From NCBI GenBank assembly GCA_914767885.1, contig CAJZBQ010000021.1, positions 930,001-994,000 on the forward strand: a stretch of 64,000 nucleotides of DNA, read 5' to 3'. Below the pieces are notes generated by a model. That model made no database searches and had not been told where the DNA came from. It saw only the letters and a program-made list of their open reading frames with translations. The translations under genes were made by a program, and so were the position numbers. Below are positions 54,406 to 64,000 of this stretch, one piece after another; position 1 is the stretch's first letter, and each line of letters begins with the position of its first letter. Origin of the DNA: Blepharisma stoltei (taxonomy: Eukaryota > Ciliophora > Heterotrichea > Heterotrichida > Blepharismidae).

Positions 54406-55976
54406 ATGGGCTGTTTTTCTAGTTCAGGAAGACACACTCTTCCTAAAAGTGAAGCAAGCAACACACCATCTCAAGTCGTCCATACAAAAGAGGACATTAA
54501 GATTGATGCATCTATGTTTGTCGGCCACCGAAGTGGTCAAGTTTTGGAGCACTATAAAATTGGTCAAAAAATCGGCTCCGGTGCTTTTGGCTGTGTGAGA
54601 ATTGGCACTCATATCGCAACAGGCCAAAAAAGAGCAATTAAAACGATTCACAAAGAAAGCATCAGCGAAGACCTCACCGAAAGAGCAAAATTTTTCACAG
54701 AAGTTGACATTCTCCGAAGAGCCGATCACCCAAACATCGTTAAACTGTATGAGTTCTACGAGGACGAAAAGTATTTTCACATCGTCACCGAATTTCTCCA
54801 AGGAGGAGAACTATTCGATTATATCATCAAAAATAAGATGCTTTCTGAAAGAGCTGCAGCTATATTTATGCGACAAATTTTAAGTGCAGTCGCTTACTGC
54901 CATTTGAACAATATTGTGCATAGAGACTTAAAACCAGAAAATTTATTGCTCGAAAACGACGCTCCACAGCCAAATTTAAAAGTAATTGACTTTGGGACGT
55001 GTGCAATTTTTGACCCTTCTCGTCATATGACAAAAAAATATGGGACTGCTTATTATATTGCTCCAGAAGTTTTGAGAAAGGACTACGATGAGAAATGCGA
55101 TATTTGGAGCTGTGGAGTTATTTTGTATATTTTACTGAGTGGGAAGCCACCGTTTTATGGGAGAACTGACAGAGATATATTGAAAATGGTAGAAAAAGGG
55201 GAATATTCCATGCGAGGGACGATTTGAACAACAATTTCACAAGGAGCTAAACATCTTATAAGCAGAATGCTGGATTATAACCCTAAAAATCGAATTTCTG
55301 CAAGGGAAGCTTTAATGGATGACTGACTTGCACAGAACTGTGCAGTTAGCCCTTCAGCGCAATCAATCCCTTTGGCATCTTTAGACAACTTAAAAGCTTT
55401 TAGGGCTGAGCAAAAGCTTCAACATGCTGTTTTAACATTTATTGCTTCTCAATTATTACAGAATGAAGACTCCAAACAACTCTCTGAAGCATTCAGAAAT
55501 TTATTCTATTTACTTAAAAACCATTTTTGTCAGAGTTAGCCAGTATTTTTTAAGTATTTAAATATGAAAGTATAGACAAAAATGGAGATGGGAAAATTAG
55601 TAGAGAAGAACTGCTTGAAGTTTATTCTGGAATGATGGGGCTAGAAGCTGCTAGTGAAGAAGTTGAAAAAATTATGCGGCAGGTAGATGCCAATGGGTCA
55701 GGGTATATTGATTATACTGAGTTTATTATGGCAACTGCTCAGAAGGAAAAAATGATAAATCAAATGAACTTAGAAGCAGCATTTAAAGTGTTTGATAGCG
55801 ATGGCAGTGGGAAAATATCAGCGCAGGAGCTGAAAGCACTACTGGGAAGCGGAGGTGGTGAAAATGAAACTATTTGGTGCGAATTGATTAAGGATGTTGA
55901 TCAGAATGGGGACGGAGAAATTGATATTAATGAATTTAAAGCAATGATGATGAGCCTTGTAGAGAGCCATAAGTAA
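54406..55976 (+). CDS. Calcium-dependent protein kinase with a 71-bp insertion
   Basis: 499 residues after removal of 55504-55574. The N-terminus MGCFSSSG is a myristoylation/palmitoylation site. The kinase core has IGSGAFGCVRIG, HRDLKPENLLLE and VIDFGTCAIF; Trp by TGA occurs in RGTIWTTIS and MDDWLAQN. A junction helix and four EF hands follow. The insertion cuts EF hand 1, and its removal gives FRNLDKNGDGKISREEL. The other loops are DANGSGYIDYTE, DSDGSGKISAQE and DQNGDGEIDINE. All catalytic residues are present, though the loop reads DFGTC. It should be a membrane-bound calcium-activated Ser/Thr kinase. Confidence 0.93.
55504..55574 (+). other. 71-bp TA-bounded intragenic segment (short IES-like)
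   Basis: Unique AT-rich 71-bp segment between TA dinucleotides at 55502-55503 and 55573-55574. It has no MITE ends and is not of intron length. Its removal rebuilds EF hand 1 exactly. Confidence 0.85.
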
Positions 55977-56120
55977 TGCGTATAATTTAATATTTGTGTA
56001 ATAATTATCTTGCTATTTATACAACACTTATATTAATATGCTATAACTGACTGAAGCAAATAAAAAGCGAAAATAAGATTTAATTAGTTCTGTTTACTTA
56101 TTAAGTATAAGTGATTTAAT

Positions 56121-56408
56121 ATGGGAAGCATTTTGAAATTCTTTGCAATCTTTTCTATTTTCAGTATTCTGTTTTTGGTAAGCAACATGTAGATTGGGCT
56201 TGGAATCGCACTAGTATGTGACTATGAATATATACCATTAGATAATAAAAGAGAAGGGGGAGAAACTTGTTTTTGGGCAGCTTTTATCTATGCATGCATA
56301 TTTATTCTCATTCTTATCATCATTTTCATAAAGAGGCATCGATCTCGTAGAAGCCTAACTAAATTTGTAGAAGAGCAAGAATCAAGATCTCAATTTAAGC
56401 TTGTGTAA
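56121..56408 (+). CDS. Small two-helix membrane protein with 15-nt intron
   Basis: 90 residues from ATG 56121 after removing the 15-nt intron GTAAGCAACATGTAG (56178-56192). The N-terminal helix is ILKFFAIFSIFSILFLIGLG. A short loop carries Cys residues. The second helix is FIYACIFILILIIIFI, followed by a basic cytoplasmic tail (KRHRSRRSL). No family recognised. The exact codon count supports the intron and the gene, which would be missed without splicing. Confidence 0.65.
56178..56192 (+). other. 15-nt spliceosomal intron
   Basis: GTAAGCAACATGTAG. Without removal a TAG ends the frame after 19 codons. Confidence 0.85.
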
Positions 56409-56541
56409 CTCAGTGCTTCTTGATAAATTTCTACGTTAATAGAGTTTGTCTTATTTCACGAATTCAGTTAGGGATTTTCTAAGGTGTTATTAAGTATTAA
56501 ATTTGCATTTAAAATTCTAATAATTCACCAATTGATACAAG

Positions 56542-57174
56542 ATGGGTTGCCTACTCGGAGGATCACAAAACGAAGGCCAACCATCAAGAGTAAACAAAGA
56601 CGACAAAGCAATTGCTGAGCTCAAAATCACTCGAGATAAAGTCAAAACTTATCAAAGGAAGCTCGAAACCAACATTGAGCACTGCAAACAGGCAGTCAAA
56701 CAATGCATCAAAAAAAAGAATAAAGACCGAGCACTTCTTGCTTTAAGAAAGCAGAAATTCCTTGATAAAAATCTAGAAACCACTCGAGGAGAACTTCTAA
56801 CCCTTGAAGTTCTCATTAATGATATTGAAAATGCCCAGATTCAGAAAAATATTTATGACTCATTAAAGAAAGGGAATGAATTTTTACAAAATATAAATCA
56901 GCAGCTTACCTTGGATGACGTTGAAAAACTAATGGAAGAAACTTTTGAGGCAGTAGAGTACCAACAAAAAGTTAGTGAAGCATTGTCTCAACAAGGACTG
57001 AAACAAGATGATAAGGACTTATTGAAAGAACTTGAAAGGCTGGACAGCTTGGAAGCTTTAGAAGTTGACCTTCCAAATGCTCCTACCAATAAACTGCAGC
57101 AAATGGATATTGAAGGCCCTGAAAAAGAAGAGCGAAAAGTATCTTCAAAACGCCAACAAGTTTTATTAGCTTAG
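56542..57174 (+). CDS. CHMP6: ESCRT-III subunit VPS20/CHMP6
   Basis: 210 residues. The N-terminal MGCLLGG is a myristoylation signal, characteristic of VPS20/CHMP6 among Snf7-family proteins. The basic helical core has DDKAIAELKITRDKVKTYQRK, KDRALLALRKQKFLDK and VLINDIENAQIQKNIYDSL. An acidic C-terminal region follows (DVEKLMEETFEAVEYQQKVSE, LPNAP). VPS20 nucleates Snf7 filaments on endosomes for multivesicular-body sorting. It uses no TGA. The gene is intact. Confidence 0.88.
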   Translation: MGCLLGGSQNEGQPSRVNKDDKAIAELKITRDKVKTYQRKLETNIEHCKQAVKQCIKKKNKDRALLALRKQKFLDKNLETTRGELLTLEVLINDIENAQIQKNIYDSLKKGNEFLQNINQQLTLDDVEKLMEETFEAVEYQQKVSEALSQQGLKQDDKDLLKELERLDSLEALEVDLPNAPTNKLQQMDIEGPEKEERKVSSKRQQVLLA

Positions 57175-57314
57175 AGATAGTGCTGGTAAATAATTTTATA
57201 TAAATTGGCAATTCTATAAGTAAGTTTTATTTATTATCCAAATTAAATTGATTCTTCTTAATGATAAGGCTTTCTCAAATTATCAAGAAGTAAGTTTCTT
57301 CTGAAATTTGAAAA

Positions 57315-58835
57315 ATGGCTTACAACTTTGATGAAATAGGAACAAGGAGCACAGTGGCAGTATCAGTTTTCCTTCTTTCTCTTTCAAGCCTTTTCACTCT
57401 GATTCATATAAAAAATCACTGTATTAGCCTCAAATATGCTGAAGCTCAGATACTGATTCTTGCACTTGCTTTAACTCCATCTGTGATAGGATGGTGCTCA
57501 TGAATTACTATAGTTCTTGGCCCGGATTGGGCACAACTTGATTTAATAGGAATCAGCTACATGTCAATTGCAGCTTTATCATTTTTCTACTACACTTTGA
57601 AACTTTTTGGCTGGGAAGCTAATCCGGGATTCAATGTATATAGATATGGGAAAATTCAGCATAGACTTATTTCACTAGGGAGTATTAAAAGCGTCTTTAT
57701 ATGAATGGGATCAATGAGAATTGGAAATTGCAGTGAAGCAATGGGATATTTGAACCTTGTGAAGCTCGGAGTCTTTTTAAGCATAAACTTAATTGCAGGC
57801 TTGGCTGCTTATTGATAATGAAGCTACCAAGGATCTCCTAGAACTTGGCAAATTAGTTCGAACACCACCTTTCCTCTTTTTCTTCTTCATCGCCTGATGC
57901 CATCACCTTTTTCTCCTTGCTTTTTCGGCTCCAATTTTCAGTACGAAGTTATAGATTTCTGTATATACTGCTTGGGTTGAACAAAATTGCCCAACACAAA
58001 AGCCCCAAAAATTGATTTCTTGCCAACTCTTGATGAAAAGAATAAATTCCCAGCGCAAGGCTAACTCTCAGTTTCATACGCTAGGAAGTTTCTAGGCATT
58101 GCCTATAGAAACAGCTGAGCCTTCCCATTTCCAGCTTTGACCTCAAACTTTCCCTCGAGATAAAATCCAATCCTAAAGCGGACTAGGGCTAAGCTCTGTG
58201 CATTCACCAGAATTATTAGGGTGCGCTTGCCAGATATAAATAAAATGTGCTCTAGGCCACACTATTGGGAGGCAATACCGATCAAGACGCCATATTTATT
58301 ATAGCTTGGAGTTTTTCAATTTGCTTTTGTTTTGGCTGGAATCGGGATTGCAGGTGTTATTATTCAATTTGCTGATAGTGAGCTTATGGATTATGGAAAC
58401 CCAGACATTTATCATGCGTGGTTATGGCTAAGAGTGGCTGAGGCAGCAAGTGCTTTAATCGCCTTTTTGGTGCTGCATAGTTGAAAACAAACAATGAAAA
58501 GAATTGAAGACTTGTCAAAACTAAAAATCGACTCAAAGTTCCAAGTCATCGCATGGTGCCTTTTACTTCCTTCTATTCAGCCAATTCCTATGGCTTTGCT
58601 ATCAAAGTATGGGATTATTGCTGATAGCGACGCTAATTCAGTGAAAGAAGTCACAGTTTTTACTCACAATTTTCTTCTAATAATAGAAATGATTGCAGCA
58701 GGAATTCTCCAAGTTGTTTCATTCCAACCTGAAGAATTTTATGTAGAAGAAGTATCGACAGAGCTAGAAGACAAAAACGAGAACAAATATTTAGAAGAAA
58801 CGACTCCAAATGTAACACTAAGAATAATGGATTAA
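57315..58835 (+). CDS. OSTalpha/TMEM184-family multispanning protein, split by retroposon
   Basis: Joining at imperfect repeats (AGCTCGGAGTCTTTT at 57763-57777, AGCTTGGAGTTTTT at 58303-58316) removes 540 bp. This yields 326 residues with about seven helices. The rebuilt motif VKLGVFQFAFVLAGIGIA matches the GVLQFVF-type core of the OSTalpha/TMEM184 (DUF300) family. Upstream are HIKNHCISLKYAEAQILILA and FNVYRYGKIQHRL, and downstream KIDSKFQVIAWCLLLPSIQ. Trp residues by TGA are at WCSWITI, FIWMGS and LHSWKQT. The family includes organic-solute and steroid transporters; the substrate is unknown. Confidence 0.8.
57763..58316 (+). mobile_element. Retroposon-like insertion in OSTalpha-like exon
   Basis: About 525 bp between imperfect 15-bp direct repeats that contain no TA. 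Its 3' end (GGGAGGCAATACCG, GACGCCATATTT) matches the end of the insertion at 6404-7464. The shared ACCACCTTTCCTCT block is near 57870. Confidence 0.7.
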
Positions 58836-58940
58836 TCTTAATTATATATAAAACTGGGCTATATCTTATATTTTTAAGCCTTACTAAAATATCCCAATGA
58901 GTTAAGTCTGAATTTTCATATGAAATTTAACAGTTATTAA

Positions 58941-59258
58941 ATGGAGATCACTACACCTGCTGAGTACAAGAAGGCAACCCAAGGAAAAAGCGTCAACAAA
59001 TTCTGTGACATGCAGGCGGAAATGGGAGCAGAAGCACTCGATATCGTCACATCCACAATAGAAAAGTTCACAAAATCTGAAGTCCTAGAAGTTGACAATG
59101 CGACCCGCTTTATTAAAGACCTAATGGATAAGCAGTTCGGCCCATCCTGGCACTGCGTAGTAGGAGAAGGCTACTCTTTCGACATCACAGCCCAAAAGCA
59201 GAATCTGCTCTACGTTTACTATACAGGTTCCCTTGCAATACTTTTATGGAAATCTTAA
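58941..59258 (+). CDS. Dynein light chain (LC8/DYNLL type)
   Basis: 105 residues. MQAEMGAEALDIVTSTIEKF and the strand FGPSWHCVVGEGYSFDI are the LC8 core. The C-terminal strand is QNLLYVYYTGSLAILL. LC8 dimers serve axonemal and cytoplasmic dynein and other complexes. It has an N-terminal extension of about 12 residues, and the family variation suggests an axonemal paralogue. Its stop is only a few bases from the end of the convergent NDR kinase gene. Confidence 0.9.
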   Translation: MEITTPAEYKKATQGKSVNKFCDMQAEMGAEALDIVTSTIEKFTKSEVLEVDNATRFIKDLMDKQFGPSWHCVVGEGYSFDITAQKQNLLYVYYTGSLAILLWKS

Positions 59259-59265
59259 ACATAAT

Positions 59266-61313
59266 TTAACTTGAATAATCAAAACTAACATTAATATTCA
59301 GCTCACGCGTTACAGCAGGTCTTGGTCTTGAAGCTTTAATCTTTTCTAGTTCTTCAAGAACTGAAATTAGCCCCAATCTCTGATTATCTACATCTCTCTT
59401 GAACGTAAACCCTACAAAGTTAGGGTCTTGCCTTGCCTTTTTCTTTCTCATTGGCAAGTTTGGGTAGAATGGCTCAGTTTCTTCATGCTTATCGAAGTTG
59501 CTGGTATCAATCTCGTTTTCTATATTTGGGACCATCGGAGGAGTCATTTCTCTTATGTGATCCCAGTCAAACCCCCGAAAAAAAGGATGCCGCTTTATTT
59601 CTTCAACTCCTCGGTTGCCTAGCCGAGTTTCGGATGGCGCGATTAGTCTTCTTATGAAATCAGATAATGCTGGCGACAGTCTTGCTTCAGCAGGGATAGT
59701 GAAGTGTTTTTGCCACGATACAATTTTTTGGCATGTATCAGCTGGCTCCTCAGAAAAGAAAGGTGGGTATCCTACAACCATTTCAAATAGAATCACGCCG
59801 ATTGACCACCAGTCGACAGTTTCACAGTAGCCTTCCTTGTGGAAAACTTCAGGCGCGATATAGTCAGGGGTTCCTACAGTTGAGTAGGCCAGCTTTCTGT
59901 TCCTTCTGGACTCTGCACGCTTCTCCATAAGTTTTTTGTACTGTACTTCATCAATGTCAAGAGTTTCCCTATCCGTTAAAGGATTAATTTCAATGTGTTT
60001 TGATAGGCCAAAATCAGTCAGCTTGACATGTCCTGTTGCGTCAATTAAAATATTGTCAGGCTTTAGGTCCCGATGAATGTAGTTTAGCTTATGAGTAGAG
60101 TCAACAGCAAGAATTGCTTCAGCAATGTAAAATCTTGCTTCCTCTTCAGTAAACACATTTTTGCGTATTAGCAAAGTCATAAGGTCTCCTCCAGGGAGAT
60201 ATTCCATGACTAAATACAAATATTTTTCATCTTGGAATGAATATTTCAGCTGCACTACTCACGGGTTATTGGCTAAAGCCATCACATCTCGCTCAGCTCT
60301 TATGTGCTTTATTTGGTTTTTAAAAACTAGGTCAGACTTGCTCATTTTTTTCATAGCTGCTATTTCTCCAGTGTTAGTATTCCTGACAAGTCTCACTTCT
60401 CCAAAAGCTCCTTTACCAATGATTGCTAAAGGTTCAAAGTCAAATACACTAATTTTTTGTCGCTTTTTCCTTACTCATCCTTGGTTGGAAATTCTTATTT
60501 CGGGAATTAACCCAATAAATAATATTTTCCATATAAAATGTTTTGGGAATAATAGTTCTATATATAAATAATAATTATAATGAAATTCCAGTTTATTTTA
60601 TATTAAATTTCAAACGGCTTGCATCTTTTAAAGAATAAAATTAGATATCTCATTTTAAATATTTACAAATTTAAATATTTTAATTATTTTTTCATAAATA
60701 ATTTAATATAAAAAATAGCCCATTCATTCTTGAGAATAAAAATTTTGTTTGTGAATAAAGGGGGAGTTAGCAGTTCAGCTTCTTTATGCTGGATTTCTTG
60801 GCTCGCCTCCTCCGTGAGCGAGCTAATCATTTGGAAAATTCCTATTTTTGATTAAAAATTCCTCTGCGAGCAAATAAAATATTTTTTTAAGAAAAAAAAA
60901 TTTTTATATAAGCAATAAGTATTATAATGAAATCTTTAGCTAATTCTGTTAGAATTTAAGCAATTTGCATTTTAAAACTTAAATTTACAAATTCGTTTTT
61001 GCTTTCCAATTTAACTAATTTAGATTTTTTAATTTTTCGAAAAAAAAATTAGACCTTTAATGAGCGAACAAATGTTTTTGTACGCTTACGGAGGAGGGGA
61101 GTGAGTAATGAGTTGTTTATCTGTATTAGATAGATTCATCTCATTCATTCGTTCTCTGAGCGTGGTTCATTCTTCTTGCTTTTCTTCTTGCATCTTTTTC
61201 AATCTTAAAAATTTCCTCTCAATGTACTCTTTAGCAGCTTGAGCTCTTTCCAAAGTGTTTTGGGAAATAGGCTCTTTGTTTGATTTTCTCAAAGGATTTG
61301 GCTTATTTGACAT
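59266..61313 (-). CDS. NDR/LATS-type AGC kinase with two MITEs
   Basis: 482 residues from ATG 61313 after removing 60803-61105 and 60474-60769. The N-terminal MOB-binding region is TLERAQAAKEYIERKFLRLK ... MNLSNTDKQLI, then QEIQHKEAELLRKKRQKISV across both joins. The kinase has IIGKGAFGEVRLV, YIHRDLKPDNIL and TDFGLSKHI. The NDR-specific insert (LDIDEVQYKKLMEKRAESRR) precedes AYSTVGTPDYIAPEV, and the hydrophobic motif is NFVGFTFKR. Trp by TGA occurs in QEEWTTLRE and NNPWVVQLK. NDR kinases with MOB cofactors control cell polarity and cytokinesis; that role is inferred here. Confidence 0.92.
60474..60769 (-). mobile_element. Divergent MITE family 1 in NDR kinase exon
   Basis: 296 bp, TA at 60472-60473 and 60768-60769. 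It has the family 1 core (TATATAAATAATAATTATAATG) but worn ends. Excision gives AELLRKKRQK in frame. Confidence 0.85.
60803..61105 (-). mobile_element. MITE family 1 in NDR kinase exon
   Basis: 303 bp. The arms are GCCTCCTCCGTGAGCGAGC and TTTTTGTACGCTTACGGAGG. One edge has TA, the other does not clearly; deletion of 303 bp (a multiple of three) keeps the frame. Only 33 bp of exon (60770-60802) separate it from the other MITE. Confidence 0.75.
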
Positions 61314-61458
61314 TTAAATTTTCCAATACAAAAATGACGAAATTAATTATAAGCACTTGAAATCTTTAAGATCAGAAGAAATCCAGATTTTAATTAATTT
61401 ATAATAATGCCATACTCTAATAAAAAATATAAATAGACTGACATATCTAATTGGTTCG

Positions 61459-63115
61459 TTAGAATCTAAATGAATTTAATCTTCTTTGGCTCATGAGTTC
61501 AATAAACTCATTGAAATCAATTTCTCCATCACAATTAGTGTCAGCCTCTCGTATGATGTCATCCCAAATACCGCTATAAGCATCAGCTCTTTCTTTTCCG
61601 AGGATTCTACTCAACTCTCAAGCTGAAATTTTTCCACTCCCATCAAGGTCAAAAGTTTTGAATGCCGAGTAAAGCCTATCTTCTTGCATGTAAATGCTTC
61701 TGTCAAGTGTAGCTGCTAAGAACTCTGAGTAGTCAATAGCTCCACTTTTATCAACATCAAGTCCTCTCATTATTTCAGATACACTTGAAGAAATTCCTGG
61801 GATTGTATTCAACCCTCTTTCAAGCTCTTCAATAGTTAAGGATCCATCTCCATTCGTATCAAGCTTTGCGAAAGCGTCTTTTAGGCCTCTTAAGTCAGCA
61901 TCAGAGCATTGGGAGGCTATACACATGAGAATGGCTTTTTTCAGTCTATTTCCTTCAACAAAATCTCTCAAGTTTTCCAATCTGAGACACAAAGGCCGAT
62001 CAGGCAATATGTTATTTGATGTAATTCAAGGGTGAGCCAACGCTTCTTCTGCAGTATATCTTTGATTAGGATTTAAAACAAGTAAATTTCTTATAAGATC
62101 CTTCGCTTGCTCTAACTCTTATTGCTTTAATAACAAACATAATCTGTAGGTTTTCTTAAAAAATTGTTTTAGGTTATTTTTATTAGCTGAATTTTTTATT
62201 TTTTTGCCTCTTCTGAAGGTAAATGTTTTAGAATTAACCAATTACAATTGCAATAGATTTAAAATTTCTTTTCACATTTTATAGTATATATTAAAAATGC
62301 TAACTATTTATACAAAATTGTTTATTAGCAACAAAAAACTGTTCTCTTTAACTGAAAAAGAGTGAGACGTAGTCCCATTCTCTTCCCTCAAAATCATATC
62401 TCCCATTTTGAACTTTTTCCATAACTCCTGCATCTGTTCTGTCATAGAATGGGGGATATCCACACAGCATTATATATAAAATCACTCCACAGCTTCACAA
62501 ATCGCAACTTTTTTCATAGCCTGCTCTCGATAAAATTTCAGGAGCAGCATAAAAGCATGTTCCTGTCCGTGTGGGAAAAGCTTCTGATCCAGCTGAAAAT
62601 ATTTTCGCTAATCCGAAATTACAAAGTTTTAAATCAGAGCCTTGATAAGGGTTTTCTCCAAAAAGGAGAATTTCTGGCTTTAAATCACGGTGAACAATAT
62701 CGTTAGAATGCAGATAACGAACCAAATTGAGAATTTGGTGGAATAAATGAGCAGCTTCTCTTTCATTCAATTGTTTATTTTCGATAAGGTAATTAAAAAG
62801 TTCGCCACCAGAGCAGAATTCCATAACCAGGTAAATATAGAGGTTATCTTCGAAGACTTCATATAGCTTTACAATGTTGGGATGATCTGAATTTTTCATA
62901 ATTGAAATTTTTTGCTCAAATCTTTGATTATCCTTAATTCGTGATTTGAGGACCTGCTTAATTGCTCTCTCTTGGCTTGTTACTTGATGGATGCCAAGAT
63001 AAACGCTACCGTTCGAGCCATCTCCGAGTTTTCGAACAAAATTATATTCATCTCTGACATCGCCATGGGATGAAATGACAAAGAATGATTTCTTTACAAC
63101 TAGGCCTTGATTCAT
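61459..63115 (-). CDS. CDPK-like kinase with degenerate metal-binding sites (probable pseudokinase)
   Basis: 468 residues after removal of 62113-62362, reading from ATG 63115. The kinase domain has LGDGSNGSVYLG and ERAIKQVLKS. But the catalytic loop reads HRDLKPEILLFGE (Asn of HRDLKPEN is Ile) and the DFG motif reads CNFGLAKIF (Asp is Asn). Both normally bind Mg-ATP. GYPPFYDRTDAGVME, ALAHPWITSNN and four EF hands (DTNGDGSLTIEE, DVDKSGAIDYSE, DLDGSGKISAWE, DTNCDGEIDFNE) follow. It lacks the MGC lipid signal of the other CDPK. A calcium-sensing scaffold or weak kinase is inferred. Confidence 0.88.
62113..62362 (-). other. 250-bp intragenic insertion in CDPK-like gene
   Basis: AT-rich, with weak inverted ends (CTCTTTTTCAG / TAACTCTTATTG). 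No matching TA pair at the exact joins is present. Removal gives REWDYVSEQAKDLIRNLL in frame. It is possibly an eroded MITE. Confidence 0.75.
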
Positions 63116-63404
63116 TAATTACCACGAAAAAATGGATTAGAGATCCAATTTTCTTCAAAATGAATTATTGTTGGAACATTACCATTGTCTATAAATGTGC
63201 ATCTGAAGCTTAATAAAAATTATTTTATTTTTAAATACAAAATATTTTTTAAGATTAGGAAGTAAATTAGTAATAAAATGCTTTACGGAAAATTCTTGCT
63301 TCCTCTAAAATTCATGATTTGCTCTTCCTTGTTAGAATTTATTAAATAAAAATTTTTTATAATTCATTTTGAAATTAAGAAAATTTATTTAGGGGGCTCA
63401 ACAT

Positions 63405-64000
63405 ATGTCCAGCAGGCAAAGATTTATCAAAGTAAAATATTTGGACGACTTTCTAAAATTTGAGAACAAAGACAACAACTTCAATGATTTCAAGAGAAGG
63501 GTAAAGCTCGCTGCGCCAGAAATTGAAACTGAAATAATATTCCATTATCTTGATAGAGATGGCGACAAAATTAGTGTGCGAAATCAAGAAACTTTTGAAA
63601 TATTTCTCGAAGAATGCGAATCAATGAAATTAGACCTTTCTTGTTTGGAATCAAAAAACAAGCAAGAAATTAAGATTAAAAATGAATCTCCTAAAGAAAA
63701 AAGTGATACAGCTTCTGATGAGGCCACTAGCATAAAAGAAATCAAAAAAGAAATAAGCGCTCGTCCTCCATATCAAGGTTTCGCTAAGACTGAATCAAAG
63801 ATTTCCTTAGCTAGCATCCTATCTGATTTTAATGTAAAGTATAGTAAAAAGCCATCAAAAAATTGACCTATTGAAAAGATCATAAGAGCCCAAGAAAAAG
63901 AAACAAATTTACCTGTAAAAGGAATAAAATGGTCAACGTTTGACAGTACAGCAAGCCTTGACAAAGATCCAGAAAAAGACGAAAATAAAAATAATGACAC
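63405..64000 (+). CDS. PB1-domain protein, truncated by window end
   Basis: ATG 63405. Residues about 5-90 resemble a PB1 domain: RFIKVKYLDDF with an early Lys and the acidic OPCA-like motif FHYLDRDGDKISVRNQETF. A Lys/Glu-rich linker follows. The frame goes on through TGA at 63865 (KNWPIEKII) to the edge of the window, so the rest is missing. PB1 domains mediate heterodimerisation in signalling and autophagy scaffolds. Confidence 0.75.

Overview
The window looks like germline (micronuclear) DNA of a heterotrich ciliate, most likely Blepharisma or a close relative. In gene after gene TGA stands at conserved tryptophan positions while TAA and TAG end the frames. The DNA is AT-rich, and two clean 15-nt GT..AG introns are visible (34035-34049, 56178-56192), a size typical of heterotrichs. 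About a dozen conserved genes are cut by non-coding DNA whose exact removal rejoins the frame in the middle of a conserved motif. That is expected of a germline chromosome before macronuclear DNA elimination. The organism is inferred; no database was searched.

Layout: 1-1.2 kb SINE-like repeat; 1.2-3.1 kb UBA/PUB protein and haem peroxidase; 3.2-5.9 kb ankyrin-AGC kinase (-) carrying two insertions; 6.4-8.2 kb CDCA7-type zinc finger carrying a 1.07-kb insertion; 8.3-8.8 kb C2H2 protein (-); 9.9-13 kb ion-channel-like voltage sensor fused to a cyclic-nucleotide phosphodiesterase; 13.5-22 kb membrane protein, coiled-coil proteins, SUMO, CCHC protein, PEX11; 22.6-24.5 kb CK1 kinase split by a foldback-like transposon; 25-29 kb KDEL receptor, FG nucleoporin, C2-YPPQ protein; 29.5 kb tiny decapping-type motif protein; 30.6-32 kb tandem DOMON secreted protein; 33.9-37.4 kb SIN3; 38-42 kb MORN protein, hydrolase, 2OG oxygenase; 42.7-46.1 kb RAB11-like GTPase and unknowns; 46.9-53.6 kb fumarylacetoacetase, a damaged indoleamine-dioxygenase-like gene and tyrosine aminotransferase (aromatic amino-acid breakdown); 54.4-63.1 kb CDPK, VPS20/CHMP6, OSTalpha/TMEM184, dynein light chain, NDR kinase with two insertions, and a CDPK that has lost metal-binding residues; 63.4 kb to the end, a PB1 protein.

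The invading DNA falls into several classes. (a) A dominant MITE family with termini around CCTCCGTGAGTGAACAAA, usually TA-flanked, with ten or more copies. (b) A second MITE family with termini around CCTTTAAATTGGAAC. (c) Palindromic elements. (d) GC-richer SINE-like retroposons with 11-17 bp target duplications. (e) One foldback-like element. (f) Short unique segments. Several of these lie in exons without a TA at both ends, so more than one excision rule or enzyme may operate. A few genes (2OG oxygenase, IDO-like, small ORFs) need single-base corrections. This may reflect assembly indels rather than biology.
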